Below are positions 33,499 to 44,700 of a stretch of DNA of 64,000 nt, one piece after another. Both the position numbers and the translations under genes were made by a program. The notes below the pieces were generated by a model. That model saw only the letters and a program-made list of their open reading frames with translations. It was not told the DNA's origin and searched no databases. The stretch spans positions 32,077,606-32,141,605 of the forward strand of contig NC_030387.2 of assembly GCF_001625215.2 (NCBI RefSeq). The letters run 5' to 3'. Within the stretch, counting starts at the first letter, position 1; each line of letters starts with the position of its first letter. The stretch is from Daucus carota subsp. sativus. Taxonomy: Eukaryota > Streptophyta > Magnoliopsida > Apiales > Apiaceae.

Positions 33499-34052
33499 AG
33501 CTGTAAAATATCAAAAGTAAATTTTAGCCAGATCTGTTGCAATTAGAAATCAAAAACGAAAACTCTGTATAAATTCGAAAACCAAAATTGGAATCAATTG
33601 CAAGAAACATACGAGTACTTACTAATTATTAGTTCAAACTAATTACCCGATTATACATGAACACACACCACTTTACGAGAAAACAGAATTTTGGGAGAAA
33701 GATGATATATTTGGGGGGTGGGGGATGTATAATCCAATATTTTTAGTAGTGACTTTACCTTAAATACGCCGGAGTGAGACTACTGGATCGTGAGAGAAAG
33801 ATGAAATATTAGGGACGGGGTAGATTTTTCAATTGTTGAAAAGACTAAAAATGTATAGTCTTGTACTCATGAGGCGATAATATCTATGGGGCGATAAGAT
33901 CTATGAGGCGATAAGATATAGGAATATTTGTCGGTGTGCATCTACAGGAGATAAAGGTTCCCGATGGTCATGAAAATGTCTGCGTGCGTCTACACGAGAT
34001 GTAGATGCATCTGTGTTTGTGGGAGCAATATGAAGTGTCCAAGAATCTGTAA
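33499..34052 (-). promoter_or_regulatory. BAH-PHD upstream region (U3)
   Basis: Leader and promoter; GATAAG triple block at about 33870-33920. One stretch that U1 and U2 share is replaced here by TATAATCCAATATTTTTAG, also found in U6 and U7. Confidence 0.35.
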
Positions 34053-36546
34053 AAGAAAATTTTATTCATCTTTTCATTCACTTTTAACTCATGTGGTTAG
34101 TTTGAATTGACAAAAGTACACAAATTGAGCAAAATTTAATTAAATAGAATTATAAATGTAGAATATTTATTTAGTTATAATATTACAAAGGCATGAACTC
34201 TCAAAATGCACATATACAAAATGCACTTTTTCTTTAATTTATAACTACATGCAAACTCCAATCTCTTTGTTACACTATATGGCTCTGTTTGGAAGTCAGA
34301 GATTTTGGGCAAAATTAGAGGTTTGAGGTGTTTTAGAGGTTTGACAACTAGAACCGCTAATATTAGTGCTTGGTAGTTATAAGCGGATTGTAATAAAGGT
34401 TTTTTTTACAAAAATCGGTCCTATGCGGTCAACATCCCGCCTAGGCTGCCCAAATCCCGCCTAGGAGGTCCAGGCGGTCAAAAACAAAAAAAAACATTTT
34501 TAATAAATTAAATCTAAAATTATGATTATATTATAAGAAATTATTAGTCACTTGTCCTTAACTTAATATCCTATAAGTGACTAATTTTATTTAATATTTA
34601 TTACATTATTTCGATTGGTATATATTTATTTAATCAATGATTTGTATTATATATATCAAGTATTTATTTAATATATGATATTATATTGTTTACTAGTTTG
34701 ACTCCACTAGTAGTGAAAAGTAGATAAAATTATTAAATTACATATAATTATAATAATTTAAAAATAATATATGTCCGATTAATGCTCCGATTAATCTTTC
34801 CGATTAATCCCCGATTTACCGATTAATCGCTAGAAGGTACCCCGACCGCCCTGGAACGCCTAGCGATTTCTAGAACCCTGAATACAATAATGAGTTACAC
34901 TATACTGGATGCTTTGAATGGTGATAGAGATGATTGGCTGGTAAGAGTAAGAGTTTGTCGGATGCACAAATTTATTTTATTCTAAAAATTTTAATTTTAA
35001 ATCATTAATATAATTTTTATAGGCCGCCGCAACGCGCGGCTTCTCAACTAGTTACCTCTAAATATGAGTTAAAAGAGTAATAATATTATTTATAGAGTTT
35101 TATTATTAAATGTTACCACAATAAAGTAAGATTATGACTTCTAATATTTATGATAATATATTTAGATTTTATCAAATTTATGTGCTATTTATTTTTATTA
35201 TAAAGTTATTTTCTTTGTTTTAATTAAATATAAATAGTAGATAAACTTGTTAAAATTTAAATATATTATTATAAATATTAGAATTCATAACCTTTTACTT
35301 GGTTATGTTACATTCAAGAATAATATTTAGAACTTTGTAAAAAAATATTTTTACTCCCGAAGGACATATACTTGTTTGATATCTTTCATGACTATAATGA
35401 TATAAATGATATCCTGTTATTCGTTAAGACCCATAAATAGAGTGATATATGACGTTGACTTCAGCGATCATTTTAATATTCCAGTACAAACTGAAGTACA
35501 TTAATTTTGATGATACAAATGAAGGACATTTCATTTCTTTTTAATAAACAACCAGAAGTTTACTCTTATAATTTGCTAATATGGAGACGACAGAAATTCA
35601 AATCAAATATGTATATAATTGTCAATGTTTGATTGGTGCACATTATATCATATCACTATTCCCATTTCCAAGTAAATCCTATTATTTTGTTTGTAATGAA
35701 GAATTAGCTTTGCCCATTAGAAAATCTAAATCATAATTAATCATTATGTTGTACATCAAGTTATGTTGGGAATTAGTTTTTGAGTTTACACGAATTCTAA
35801 ATATATAATTAGTCACTGCAGGTGAATATGAAATCTCATTAGGATTGTTCTTCTTTCTGGAAAATTATTTTCTTTTTTATAGTTTGGTGATAATTTATGA
35901 ATCTAGCGCCATAATGAACATATTCTTTATTGTATTTAATTTTTAGCAAAAACGTTTCAGAATTTACATACTTATACCTCTTTTGGACATTTAAAATTTT
36001 GGATTCTCGTTTAATGTCCCTAGCACGTTCTTTTCGCATTGCTCTTTCATTTCCTTATAAAAAAAATTGCATTTCGCTAGAGGTTTTAGTCCTTACCTAT
36101 GTGATATTGTTATGTGTGCGCATCATTGTTTTTATATGCAAAACTGGAGATTTCTAGACACTTCTTTAGGGCCCGATTCACTCGACTCTCTTCTTATGTG
36201 ACATCAGTTTGTGTATGTGTTAGTACCGTATTTATATCAAAAATCTCAAGAGCTCCAGAAGCTTCTTTCCCCATAAAATTCTAGATATTTTTGTGAGGCC
36301 GATTCACTCAACTCTTCTCATGTGATGACATCATTCTTTATATGTGCTAGTACTGTATTTAATATTTATATCAAAAATCTCAAAAGCTCTAGACACTTCC
36401 TTTTCCCTAGAATTCTAGACACTTCTTTAGCGACCGATTCACTCGACTCTTCTTATATGACATCATTTTGTGTATGTGCTAGTATTATATATATCAAAAA
36501 TCGCATGAGCTCTAGACAACCCCAAACACTTCCTCCCAATTCACTA
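34053..36546. other. 5' spacer (U4)
   Basis: Full-length spacer: CTAGGCGG-rich repeat (about 34410-34880), Helitron-like end (35023-35051) and minisatellite (36147-36545). No gene. Confidence 0.55.
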
Positions 36547-38279
36547 GATTCTTCTTATGCCCTTGTATTTAATCATATGTATGCGTGTTATGGTGCTCTT
36601 TACCATGCAATTTCGCCGAAGCGGATTGTATCTTACAAATTCCAAAAGAGATGGACAGGGTAGGTAGATTTCATGCATGGGTAAATATCATTGTATATCA
36701 TCCTTTGTTCCAGATCAAGAGTCCGGTAACACTATTATAAGTACCGTAACAAATCTTCAAAAAGAAATGAAGAGATTCAGACAAGAAATCACATTACATC
36801 AGTTACTTGAGAAATTTCAGATGGAATATCCTAATATTCCTGAGTAACTAATTTGATGTGTCGTATTGGATTTAACCTCTTAATTATTCTTTTTTGATTG
36901 GCAAAAATACTTCATAGTAATGTTTATGGGGTCTTGATCTGGAACAAGGGGTGATACAATGACTTGCATATGGCACTGAGGGTGATATATAGTAATATCA
37001 CCTACAAATCACTGATCAGTGTGTCCTCAATTATGTTCGAAAAGAGATCTCTAGGCGGACACTAGTCACACTGCTGCAGTCAGTTCTTATAATGATTTTC
37101 TTTTAATCTTTGTGAAATTTATGACTTTGGGCATGTATTTGCATGTTAGTATATCGATAATATTGTGGTAGTTTTTTTTTCTTTTGATGTGTATCCATTA
37201 CACATATTCTTTGATTACAGTATTAATGGTTATCAGAATATCAGAGTCGAATAACTTTTTTGAATAGTTTGGACATAGATGAATGATAAAAAAAATGATC
37301 TAGTTGCTACATATAAGGTTTGCCGACTGTTTTACATAAAACATTAATAATTTTGTAAGGAAGACATGTTGCACTGCACATGTTTATATGAATTTTTATA
37401 GGGTTAAATATCAACTATGTGATAAACTGTATCCAAAAAACTGAAGCACATCACTCATTGAAAATTTAACGGACTACGTCCAAAAAACTCAAATAAATCA
37501 ACTTAATTTAATCATTCGTTCAATTCGAAAGCCGTTGATTGATGATTGGTTTGAGTTGAGTGACCTATTTGAATTTTTTGGACGTATACAGTCACCTACC
37601 AGATATTAACCGCATCCGAATCCGACAATTCCGGATACGGATATAGGCATATTTGTATTCGATAATATCCGAATCCGAAATGAATTATACTCCCTCCGTT
37701 TCAAAATAAATGTCCACTTTAAAAAAATCACACAGTTTAAAAAAAGTGGATCTTGACAAATTAGATGCATTAAATTACTATAATATCTGGAATGAGATTG
37801 ATCTAGGAAATATAAACAAGAGATATGTGGAGTAGAATTGACTTTGGAAATATGATTTTGCATTGAAAGTTGAAGTGGACAACTAATTTGAAACAAATTT
37901 TTTTTTTTCAAGATGGACGTGAAAATTGAAACGGAGGGAGTATATGATATTTAACTCTATTTTAATATTCTATAACTTTATAGTGTGTTTATTATAATGT
38001 GTGTATTTATATATAAATTCATAAAATAATATATTTATATAAATTTTATATAATTGTAAGATATTATAGACATGTATCAAAATATTTTTTGAGTTAAATA
38101 TTTTAAAGATAACAAATTTATATCGAAATATAAGTAAAAATTAATTTTTGAATAGATATAAATCATCTTTATTAACTTTAATTTTTAACATCATTTTTTG
38201 ATCTTTGCTTTTTTTTATAATTTTCAAAATTTTTTAATATAAAAATAAAAATCTATTTAAAATCAGATTCAGATCGGAT
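36547..38279. other. Spacer and broken F-box promoter (U4)
   Basis: Coiled-coil ORF remnant (about 36712-36848) and Stowaway (37690-37940). The AT-rich promoter block is then cut at about 38279, where it joins the middle of the F-box coding region. Confidence 0.55.
37690..37940. mobile_element. Stowaway MITE (U4)
   Basis: Same element and site as 3605-3852: CTCCCTCCGTTTC ends and TA duplication. Confidence 0.92.
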
Positions 38280-38878
38280 GTTAATGAAATGGGGGCTTAT
38301 GTTGATGGTAGGTACTACTGGGTAGAGATGAAACAACCCGGAACTGAAGAATTTAATAAGTTGAAGGGGAATGAGTTGAAGATAATGTCATATGATTTTG
38401 ATACGCAGTTGTTTGGGGAATTTAATGTGCCAAATCATGTTCCCCGTCTATTTGGAGTTATTGCCCCGTTTAAGCTCATGAGTTTTGAAGGTTCACTCGC
38501 TCTTTGTACTTTGGACCCAGATTGCTACAATCTAGTGCCTCCCAAGTATCCTTTTCCTATATGGTTGAGGAGGCAACGAAAAGGTGTAGGCTCTTGGTTC
38601 TACTTGCTACAGCTGTGCTCAAACAATATGGGCATCCTTTGAATATTACAAAGACTGGAACTCTTATAGTAGAGTCATTCCAATCGCAGCGTCCTGATGA
38701 AACGCACATAGTCTCTATTAATTTTAAGAGCGGGATTTCTAAATATCATGGATATGGTAAGCACGGGGGTCCAGATGTTTCCCGTGAAGTCCTTGCTCCA
38801 TCTACTGTAGACACCTCGTTTCCACAGAGTCTAATCATGTACGAGGGAGGCAAATTACTGTTGAAATATGCAAAGTGA
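38280..38878 (+). pseudogene. F-box gene, 3' half only (U4)
   Basis: A deletion of about 1 kb joins the promoter to codons equivalent to U2 residue about 228 (VNEMGAYVDGRYYWVE). The F-box and the first part of the FBA region are gone. One G is also missing near 38597 (GSWVLL region), splitting the rest into two frames. It shares with U6 the reading FNKLKGN (FNSLKGN in U1-U3) and an intact 3'-UTR intron donor. No function expected. Confidence 0.92.
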
Positions 38879-38899
38879 GGAATTGTCAGTCTACTGCTG

Positions 38900-39752
38900 G
38901 TAAGTGATACAAATCTACATCTACTAATTAATGATTATATTCTTCAGTCCATAACGATTATATTTACTATTTTGCATATGGCGTGGTTGATAATGGCAAT
39001 ATAAAAGAAATATTACAATAAATCTGTGAGAAGTCCATATTTTTGTATCATGTTCAACATTCTTTGCTATCGTTTTTTCCAAGTTATCTTATCGTTTATA
39101 ATTTCTCACTCACTCTTTTTCTGTTTGACCTTTGAATTCAAATCACTGTATGAATTGTGGTTATGGAGTTGTTTGTGAAAAACAAGAGAGAGTTGTCTAT
39201 TTGTTTGACTGATTATATTCTGGAAATCTGTCAATAGTGTTGAACGTCTAATTCAATATTTTCTAATAGACTTCATATTAATATTAGCTTGTAGTATAAC
39301 AGAATCATCCTCGTAATCCTTTGGCAGCTTAACTTGCTAATGTTGCTTTAAATTTCTTGATCCGTTCTATTTGTTTTTTGTATAACTCGCACTTCATAGC
39401 ATATAAAGAACTCTTGGATTACAGATGTTGTAATTTCTTATCAATTCTTTAGACCTTTACGTGTGTTTAGACCTTTATCAGCACTGTCTACCTAGAAAAG
39501 CCCACATATCAGAATGTTGTATGCAATGCTGAACCTCGCTCTATAGTTCTTTTCTCTATCTCCCCTGCACCACTCATCATGCCGAGATGTCGTAAGACTT
39601 TGACTAAAATTTTATAAGTACCTAAATCAGGCTCTACTCTGTGTTTCTCCATGTCATTTGCAAACTCTTAAGCTTCAGTGGAACCCAGCAACACTCAGCC
39701 ATAATGAGCACATTGTAATTATAAGTATATATTTATCTGTATATTTTTACAG
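38900..39752 (+). other. Predicted 3'-UTR intron of F-box gene (U4)
   Basis: A strong donor, CTGCTG then GTAAGT, sits about 21 nt after the stop; an acceptor ATTTTTACAG lies 853 nt on. The donor is intact only in U4 and U6. At under 50 nt from the stop, such a junction would not normally trigger nonsense-mediated decay. Confidence 0.45.
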
Positions 39753-40401
39753 TTTGAAGAGGTAATGAATCAGCCCGACCCCAGCACAGATCTCCGGAAA
39801 TCATGTACTAAGGCCAAGCATGAGGTCAGTCGTGGTTGCCCTTATGACACTCATATCCAGAAATAGGGACTGGGATGCCAGTTGATCAGAGAAAAACCGA
39901 GATCTTGTTACCTGATGTCTTGAGTGTAGCTTATGACTGGAGTCGTCGTGTTTCCATTGCTGTTTAAATGTATTTCTATTAGCTTACAAGAAGTATGCAT
40001 ATCTGCCGCTGGGAATGCTGCTTTCGGTATATACAACAATACTAAACTGTCATAAACAGAGGCCTTTCCCTGTGATTTGTGACAGTTCCAGACTTGTAGT
40101 ACTAAGTGACAGTCATTGATCAGTAGACGACGTTCTTTTATCTTTTGGCATTAACAGTTACGTTAGAATTAATAAGAAACGTCAAACGTTTATAATATAG
40201 CACGCCAGAAATACATTACAGAACTCAATGAGTTACGGTGGATGCAAAACAGGAGTTGCATTTCTTGTTGAACTGAAAAATTACAAAACATATGAGATAC
40301 ATTTGCTCATAAATTTATTTCTTAAGGCACATATATGGCCTCAGTGTTATTATATATATCGATTTTTCCTCCAACTACTTCTTCATGCACCGGAGGTAAG
40401 C
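39753..40401 (+). other. 3' flank between F-box remnant and nsLTP (U4)
   Basis: Terminal-exon block, then AT-rich sequence to the nsLTP 3' end. No further gene. Confidence 0.4.
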
Positions 40402-40864
40402 TTAGTTTACGCTGCATAGAAAAATATATTAGTCAGTCATGTGTACTAATGAACTAATCAAAAAAATTATCAACAATCAGTGAAATAAACTTACGTATTA
40501 CAGTCGAATTTACGATCAGCAGAATATATAAATGGAAGTCCGCATTTTGCAGGAAGAGCGTCTATTTTAGGAATACGAGCATCTGGAGCAGGAACACCAG
40601 CTCTGTTTCTATTAGAACGATCCTGCACGCAACGACACAACACAATCCTCTCTTCTCTAGTCTTGGCCGTATCACGGAATGCTTTTAAAGAGTTGCAACA
40701 CTCAGCAGATGGATCCTGCTGTTCGCCCCTGTGAAATGGATCACAAAGTTGCTTTGTACGTTCTTGTAATGTTGTTCCGCAGGTAAAAGCCTCCCCTTGC
40801 TCCACCATCAGAAAGCCGCCAAAAATGTGGCAAAAACCATCGTCAAGTACACAATCTTCGCCAT
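40402..40864 (-). pseudogene. nsLTP with frameshift in signal peptide (U4)
   Basis: Same two-exon layout (40495-40864 and 40402-40411), but one A is missing from AGAAAAGCC near 40811, so the native ATG runs out of frame within the signal peptide. All eight cysteine codons remain. Starting at the internal Met (residue 20, MVEQGEAF) would give the mature domain without a signal sequence, so it would not be secreted. Point changes near the 3' end (LCRC preceded by IV) also set this copy apart. Likely a young pseudogene. Confidence 0.87.
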
Positions 40865-41485
40865 TATTTTCTCAGGTATCTGTAGACTTCTTGGAATGTG
40901 CTATGTAGACAAATTGTGCAGAACAGATTATGCAGCAAGACGCATTTATAGGCAAGTCGGAGAAGCACTAGAACAAAATTAACAAATTTAACTAACAGTT
41001 AGGACACCTGGTCTGGTAAGTTCACGTAAATGCCTAGAAACAATTTGATGCTTGCATCTCTATTAATATGTCTAATTGTGTGGTTACATGTTAGGCTTCA
41101 TCTGAAAAACTACAATTTTAATCTGGTATGTAAATTAGTTGGCTAATTATCCTCTGCTTGGCCTGTTTTATTTAATTTGTAACTGCAACTCCCTCATCTC
41201 CCTGTTACACTATGTAAGATCACAGCACTCACAACACGTTAGAATTTTGCAGGACATGATGTTCTAACCCCCGAAAAAAAACACTTATACTTCTTTTGCC
41301 AAACACTACCTAAACAATAGAAACAGTTTAAAGCGCAAAAAAGGAGCCCGAAAGGACTTAAAGTAATAAGTGTTGCCAAACACCCACTTACTATCTCCTA
41401 TTTATCCTATATTAGTGTTGAAATTTTTTTTTGAGTATAACTTGTACCTTCCATAGAAAATAGTTTTCATATATATATATATATA
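40865..41485. other. nsLTP upstream region (U4)
   Basis: Promoter, then an internal deletion of about 570 bp near 41268, then a (TA)n tract (41470-41485) that ends at the inserted element. Confidence 0.5.
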
Positions 41486-42176
41486 GGCTCATGATCAAAT
41501 AGAAACCAATTTTAAAATAAAAACTAGAAACCAATACAAGTTAGTGATATTCTCAGTACAATTTAGTGATATTCTCTTTAGGATTAGTGATCTGTGTTGA
41601 ACGAAATTAGTGAAAACTTAATCTCCAGATATGTTCCAGCTTAGAATCTCCAGATCTGTTCACGTTTTCGATTCAGATGATGGTGATAGTGGTGGAGATG
41701 GTGGAGGTGAAGGTGGAGATGAAGGAAAGATGATTGTAGCGGAGGTTGTGGGCGGCTTGAAGTAGGGGGTTGGAGCGTTGCCGGAAATAGTGGCGGCTTC
41801 GCGTTTGAAGTTGAGTCGAGGTGGAGAAAGAAGTATGAACGGGGCTGAAGGAGGTTAAAACAACGATAAAGATGGGGCTAGTGAAGATGGAGGTGGAGGT
41901 TGTGTTGTTAGAGAAATAATGAGAGGTGGAGGTGGAGATGGAGTGGTGGTTATGGAGGGGGGCGGGCGGCATAGAGGTGGTAGTGGGTATGAAGGGAGGC
42001 GACGACGGAGGTGGGTGGCGGTGGAGATGGGGTTGGTGAGATGAAGGTGGGGTTGGTGAAGATGAAGATGAGAATGGGTTGTTTAAGAATTTAGTGATAT
42101 TTGCTTTAGGATTTAGTGATATTTCAGCTTGGTTTTTAGTTTCTAGAATAAGGAGGTTTCTATTGGAGTAATGCTC
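41486..42176 (+). mobile_element. TA-targeting non-autonomous element, copy A
   Basis: About 690 bp inserted inside (TA)n. Ends are imperfect inverted repeats (ATCAAATAGAAACC and GGTTTCTATTGGA). The interior has repeated TTAGTGATATT motifs near both ends and a purine-rich GGTGGAGATGGA tract. No coding capacity. MITE-like, resembling families that settle in TA microsatellites. Confidence 0.6.
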
Positions 42177-42194
42177 TCTCTATATATATATATA

Positions 42195-42880
42195 GAGCAT
42201 TACTCCAATAGAAACCTCCTTATTCTAGAAACTAAAAACCAAGCTGAAATATCACTAAATCCTAAAGCAAATATCACTAAATTCTTAAACAACCTCATCT
42301 CCATCTCTATCTTCACCAACCCCACCTTCATCCTCACCAAACCTACTTCCACATCCGCCACTGCCACCACCTCCGTCGTCGCCTCCTCCATAACCACCAC
42401 CACCTCATTGCCGCCCGCCACCTCCATCTCCACCTCTATTATTTCTCTAACAACACAATCTCCACCTCCATCTTCACCATCTCATCTTATATGCTACTTC
42501 AACCTCCTTTAGCCCCGTTCATACTTCTTTCTCCACCTCGGCTCAACTTCAAAACGTGGCGGAGCCGCCACTATTTTGGCAATGCTCTAACCCCCTACTT
42601 CAAGCCGCCCAGACCTCCGCTACAATCATCCATCCTCCATCTCCACCTTCACCTCCACCATCTCCACCACCGTCACCATCATCTGAATCGAAAACGTGAA
42701 CAGATCTGAAGATTCAGAGCAGTTTCTGGAACAAATCTAGAAATCTGGGCAGTTTCTGCAAGTTTTCACTAATTCTTGCAACACATATCACTAAATCCCA
42801 AAGAGAAATATCACTAAATTGTACTGGGAATCATCACTAATTGTATTAGTTTCTAGTTTTATTCTAAGAGTGGTTTCTAT
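42195..42880 (-). mobile_element. TA-targeting element, copy B, inverted
   Basis: A second, diverged copy of the same element lies in opposite orientation, separated by about 18 bp of TATA-rich sequence, making a near-palindrome of about 1.4 kb. It stops about a dozen bases short of its end, at the N gap. Open frames in it (42171-42709) are low-complexity and not genes. Confidence 0.6.
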
Positions 42881-42980
42881 NNNNNNNNNNNNNNNNNNNN
42901 NNNNNNNNNNNNNNNNNNNNNNNNNNNNNNNNNNNNNNNNNNNNNNNNNNNNNNNNNNNNNNNNNNNNNNNNNNNNNNNN
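42881..42980. other. Assembly gap (100 N)
   Basis: Exactly 100 N, the usual placeholder for a gap of unknown size. The array changes orientation across it. The left flank is a TE copy missing only its last dozen or so bases; the right flank is F-box promoter sequence. Confidence 1.
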
Positions 42981-43021
42981 TTTTACGGCTTGACATTTTT
43001 GTGTAGTTACTTTTTGTTCTT
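42981..43021 (+). other. Foldback stub of F-box promoter in forward orientation
   Basis: About 40 bp match the forward F-box promoter (U1 from about 4272). The sequence then switches at about 43022 to the reverse complement of the same neighbourhood (continuing as in U6 at 57325). The stub is therefore inverted relative to what follows and marks an inversion or foldback junction beside the gap. Confidence 0.75.
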
Positions 43022-44700
43022 TATAAACGGATAATTTTGATATTAATTTGTATGTTACGTTGATTCGGATCTGAAAATTCATATCTGTATCCAGATACAA
43101 ATACTATCCGGATCTGAATCTGATTTTAAATAGATTTTTATTTTTATATTAAAAAATTTTGAAAATTATAAAAATAGCAAAATCAAAAATGATGTTAAAA
43201 ATTAAAGTTAATAAAGATGATTTATATCTATTCAAAAATTAATTTTTACTTATATTTCGATATAAATTTGTTATCTTTAAAATATTTAACTCAAAAACTA
43301 TTTTGATATATGTCTATAATATCTTACAATTATATAAAATTTATATAAATATATTATTTTATGAATTTATATATAAATACACACATTATAATAAACACAC
43401 TATAAAGTTATAGAATATTAAAATAGAGTTAAATATCATATACTCCCTCCGTTTCAATTTACACGTCCATCTTGAAAAAAAAAATTTGTTTCAAATTAGT
43501 TGTCCATTCAACTTCAATGCAAAATCATATTTCCAAAGTCAATTCTACTCCACATATCTCTTGTTTATATTTCCTAGATCAATCTCATTCCACATATTAT
43601 AGTAATTTAATGCATCTAATTTGTCAAGATCCACTTTTCTTAAACTGTGTGAGTTTTTTAAAGTGGACATTTATTTTGAAACGGAGGGAGTATATTTCAT
43701 TTCGGATTCGGATTTATCGAATACAAATATGCCTATATCCGTATCCGGAATTGTCGGATTCGGATGCGGGTTAATATCTGGTAGGTGACTGTATACGTCC
43801 AAAAAATTCAAATAGGTCACTCAACTAAACTAATCATCAATCAACGGCTTTCGAATTGAACGAATGATTAAATAAGTTGATTTATTTGAGTTTTTTGGAC
43901 GTAGTCCGTTAAATTTTCAATGAGTGATGTGCTTCAGTTTTTTGGACACAGTTTATCACATAGTTGATATTCACCCTATAAAAATTCATATAAACATGTG
44001 CAGTGCAACATGTCTTCCTTACAAAATTATTAATGTTTTATGTAAAACAGTCGGCAAACCTTATATGTAGCGACTAGATCTTTTTTTATCATTCATCTAT
44101 GTCCAAACTATTCAAAAAAGTTATTCGACTCTGATATTCTGATAACCATTAATACTGTAATCAAAGAATATGTGTAATGGATACACATCAAAAGAAACAA
44201 AACTACCACAATATTATCGATATACTAACATGCAAATACATGCCCAAAGTCATACATTTCACAAAGATTAAAGAAAATCATTATAAGAACTGACTGCAGC
44301 AGTGTGGACTAGTGTCCGCCTGGAGATCTCTTTTCGAACATAATTGAGGACACACTGATCAGTGGTTGTAGGTGATATTACTATATATCACCCTCAGTGC
44401 CATATGCAAGTCATTGTATCAACCCTTGTTCCAGATCAAGACCCGATAAACATTACTATGAAGTACTTTTGCCAATCAAAAAGAATAATTAAGAGGTTAA
44501 TCCAATACGACACATCAAATTAGTTACTCAGGAATATTAGGATATTCCATCTGAAATTTCTCAAGTAACTGATGTAATGTGATTTCTTGTCTGAACCTCT
44601 TCATTTCTTTTTGAAGATTTGTTACGGTACTTACAATAGTGTTACCGGACTCTTGATCTGGAACAAAGGATGAGATACAATGATATTTACCCATGCATGA
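43022..44700. other. Inverted promoter and spacer part of U5
   Basis: Reverse complement of U1 about 2590-4265: ATCCGGAT-rich patches, AT-rich block, Stowaway, and coiled-coil ORF remnant near 44530-44665. No gene. Confidence 0.5.
43443..43690. mobile_element. Stowaway MITE (U5)
   Basis: Inverted counterpart of 3605-3852, 248 bp, TA duplications at both ends. Confidence 0.92.

Larger units (their letters stand above)
24159..34052 (+). repeat. Duplication unit U3
   Basis: Third copy, shortest complete unit (9.9 kb). It lost about 1.8 kb of 5' spacer (join near 24245), about 1.2 kb of F-box promoter (join near 25441-25486, with filler) and about 1.0 kb between F-box and nsLTP (join near 27718). 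nsLTP and BAH-PHD are intact; the F-box is frameshifted. Confidence 0.9.
34053..42880 (+). repeat. Duplication unit U4, cut by assembly gap
   Basis: Fourth forward copy, with a complete 5' spacer. The F-box has lost its 5' half, the nsLTP has a frameshift in the signal peptide, and the part that should hold the RNase H-like fragment and BAH-PHD gene is missing: the sequence enters a TA-targeting element and then a 100-N gap. Confidence 0.88.

Noticed and set aside
42171-42709. Open frames rich in Ser, Thr and Pro near the palindrome
   Set aside because: Low-complexity translation of the GGTGGA tract in a TE; both strands are equally open.
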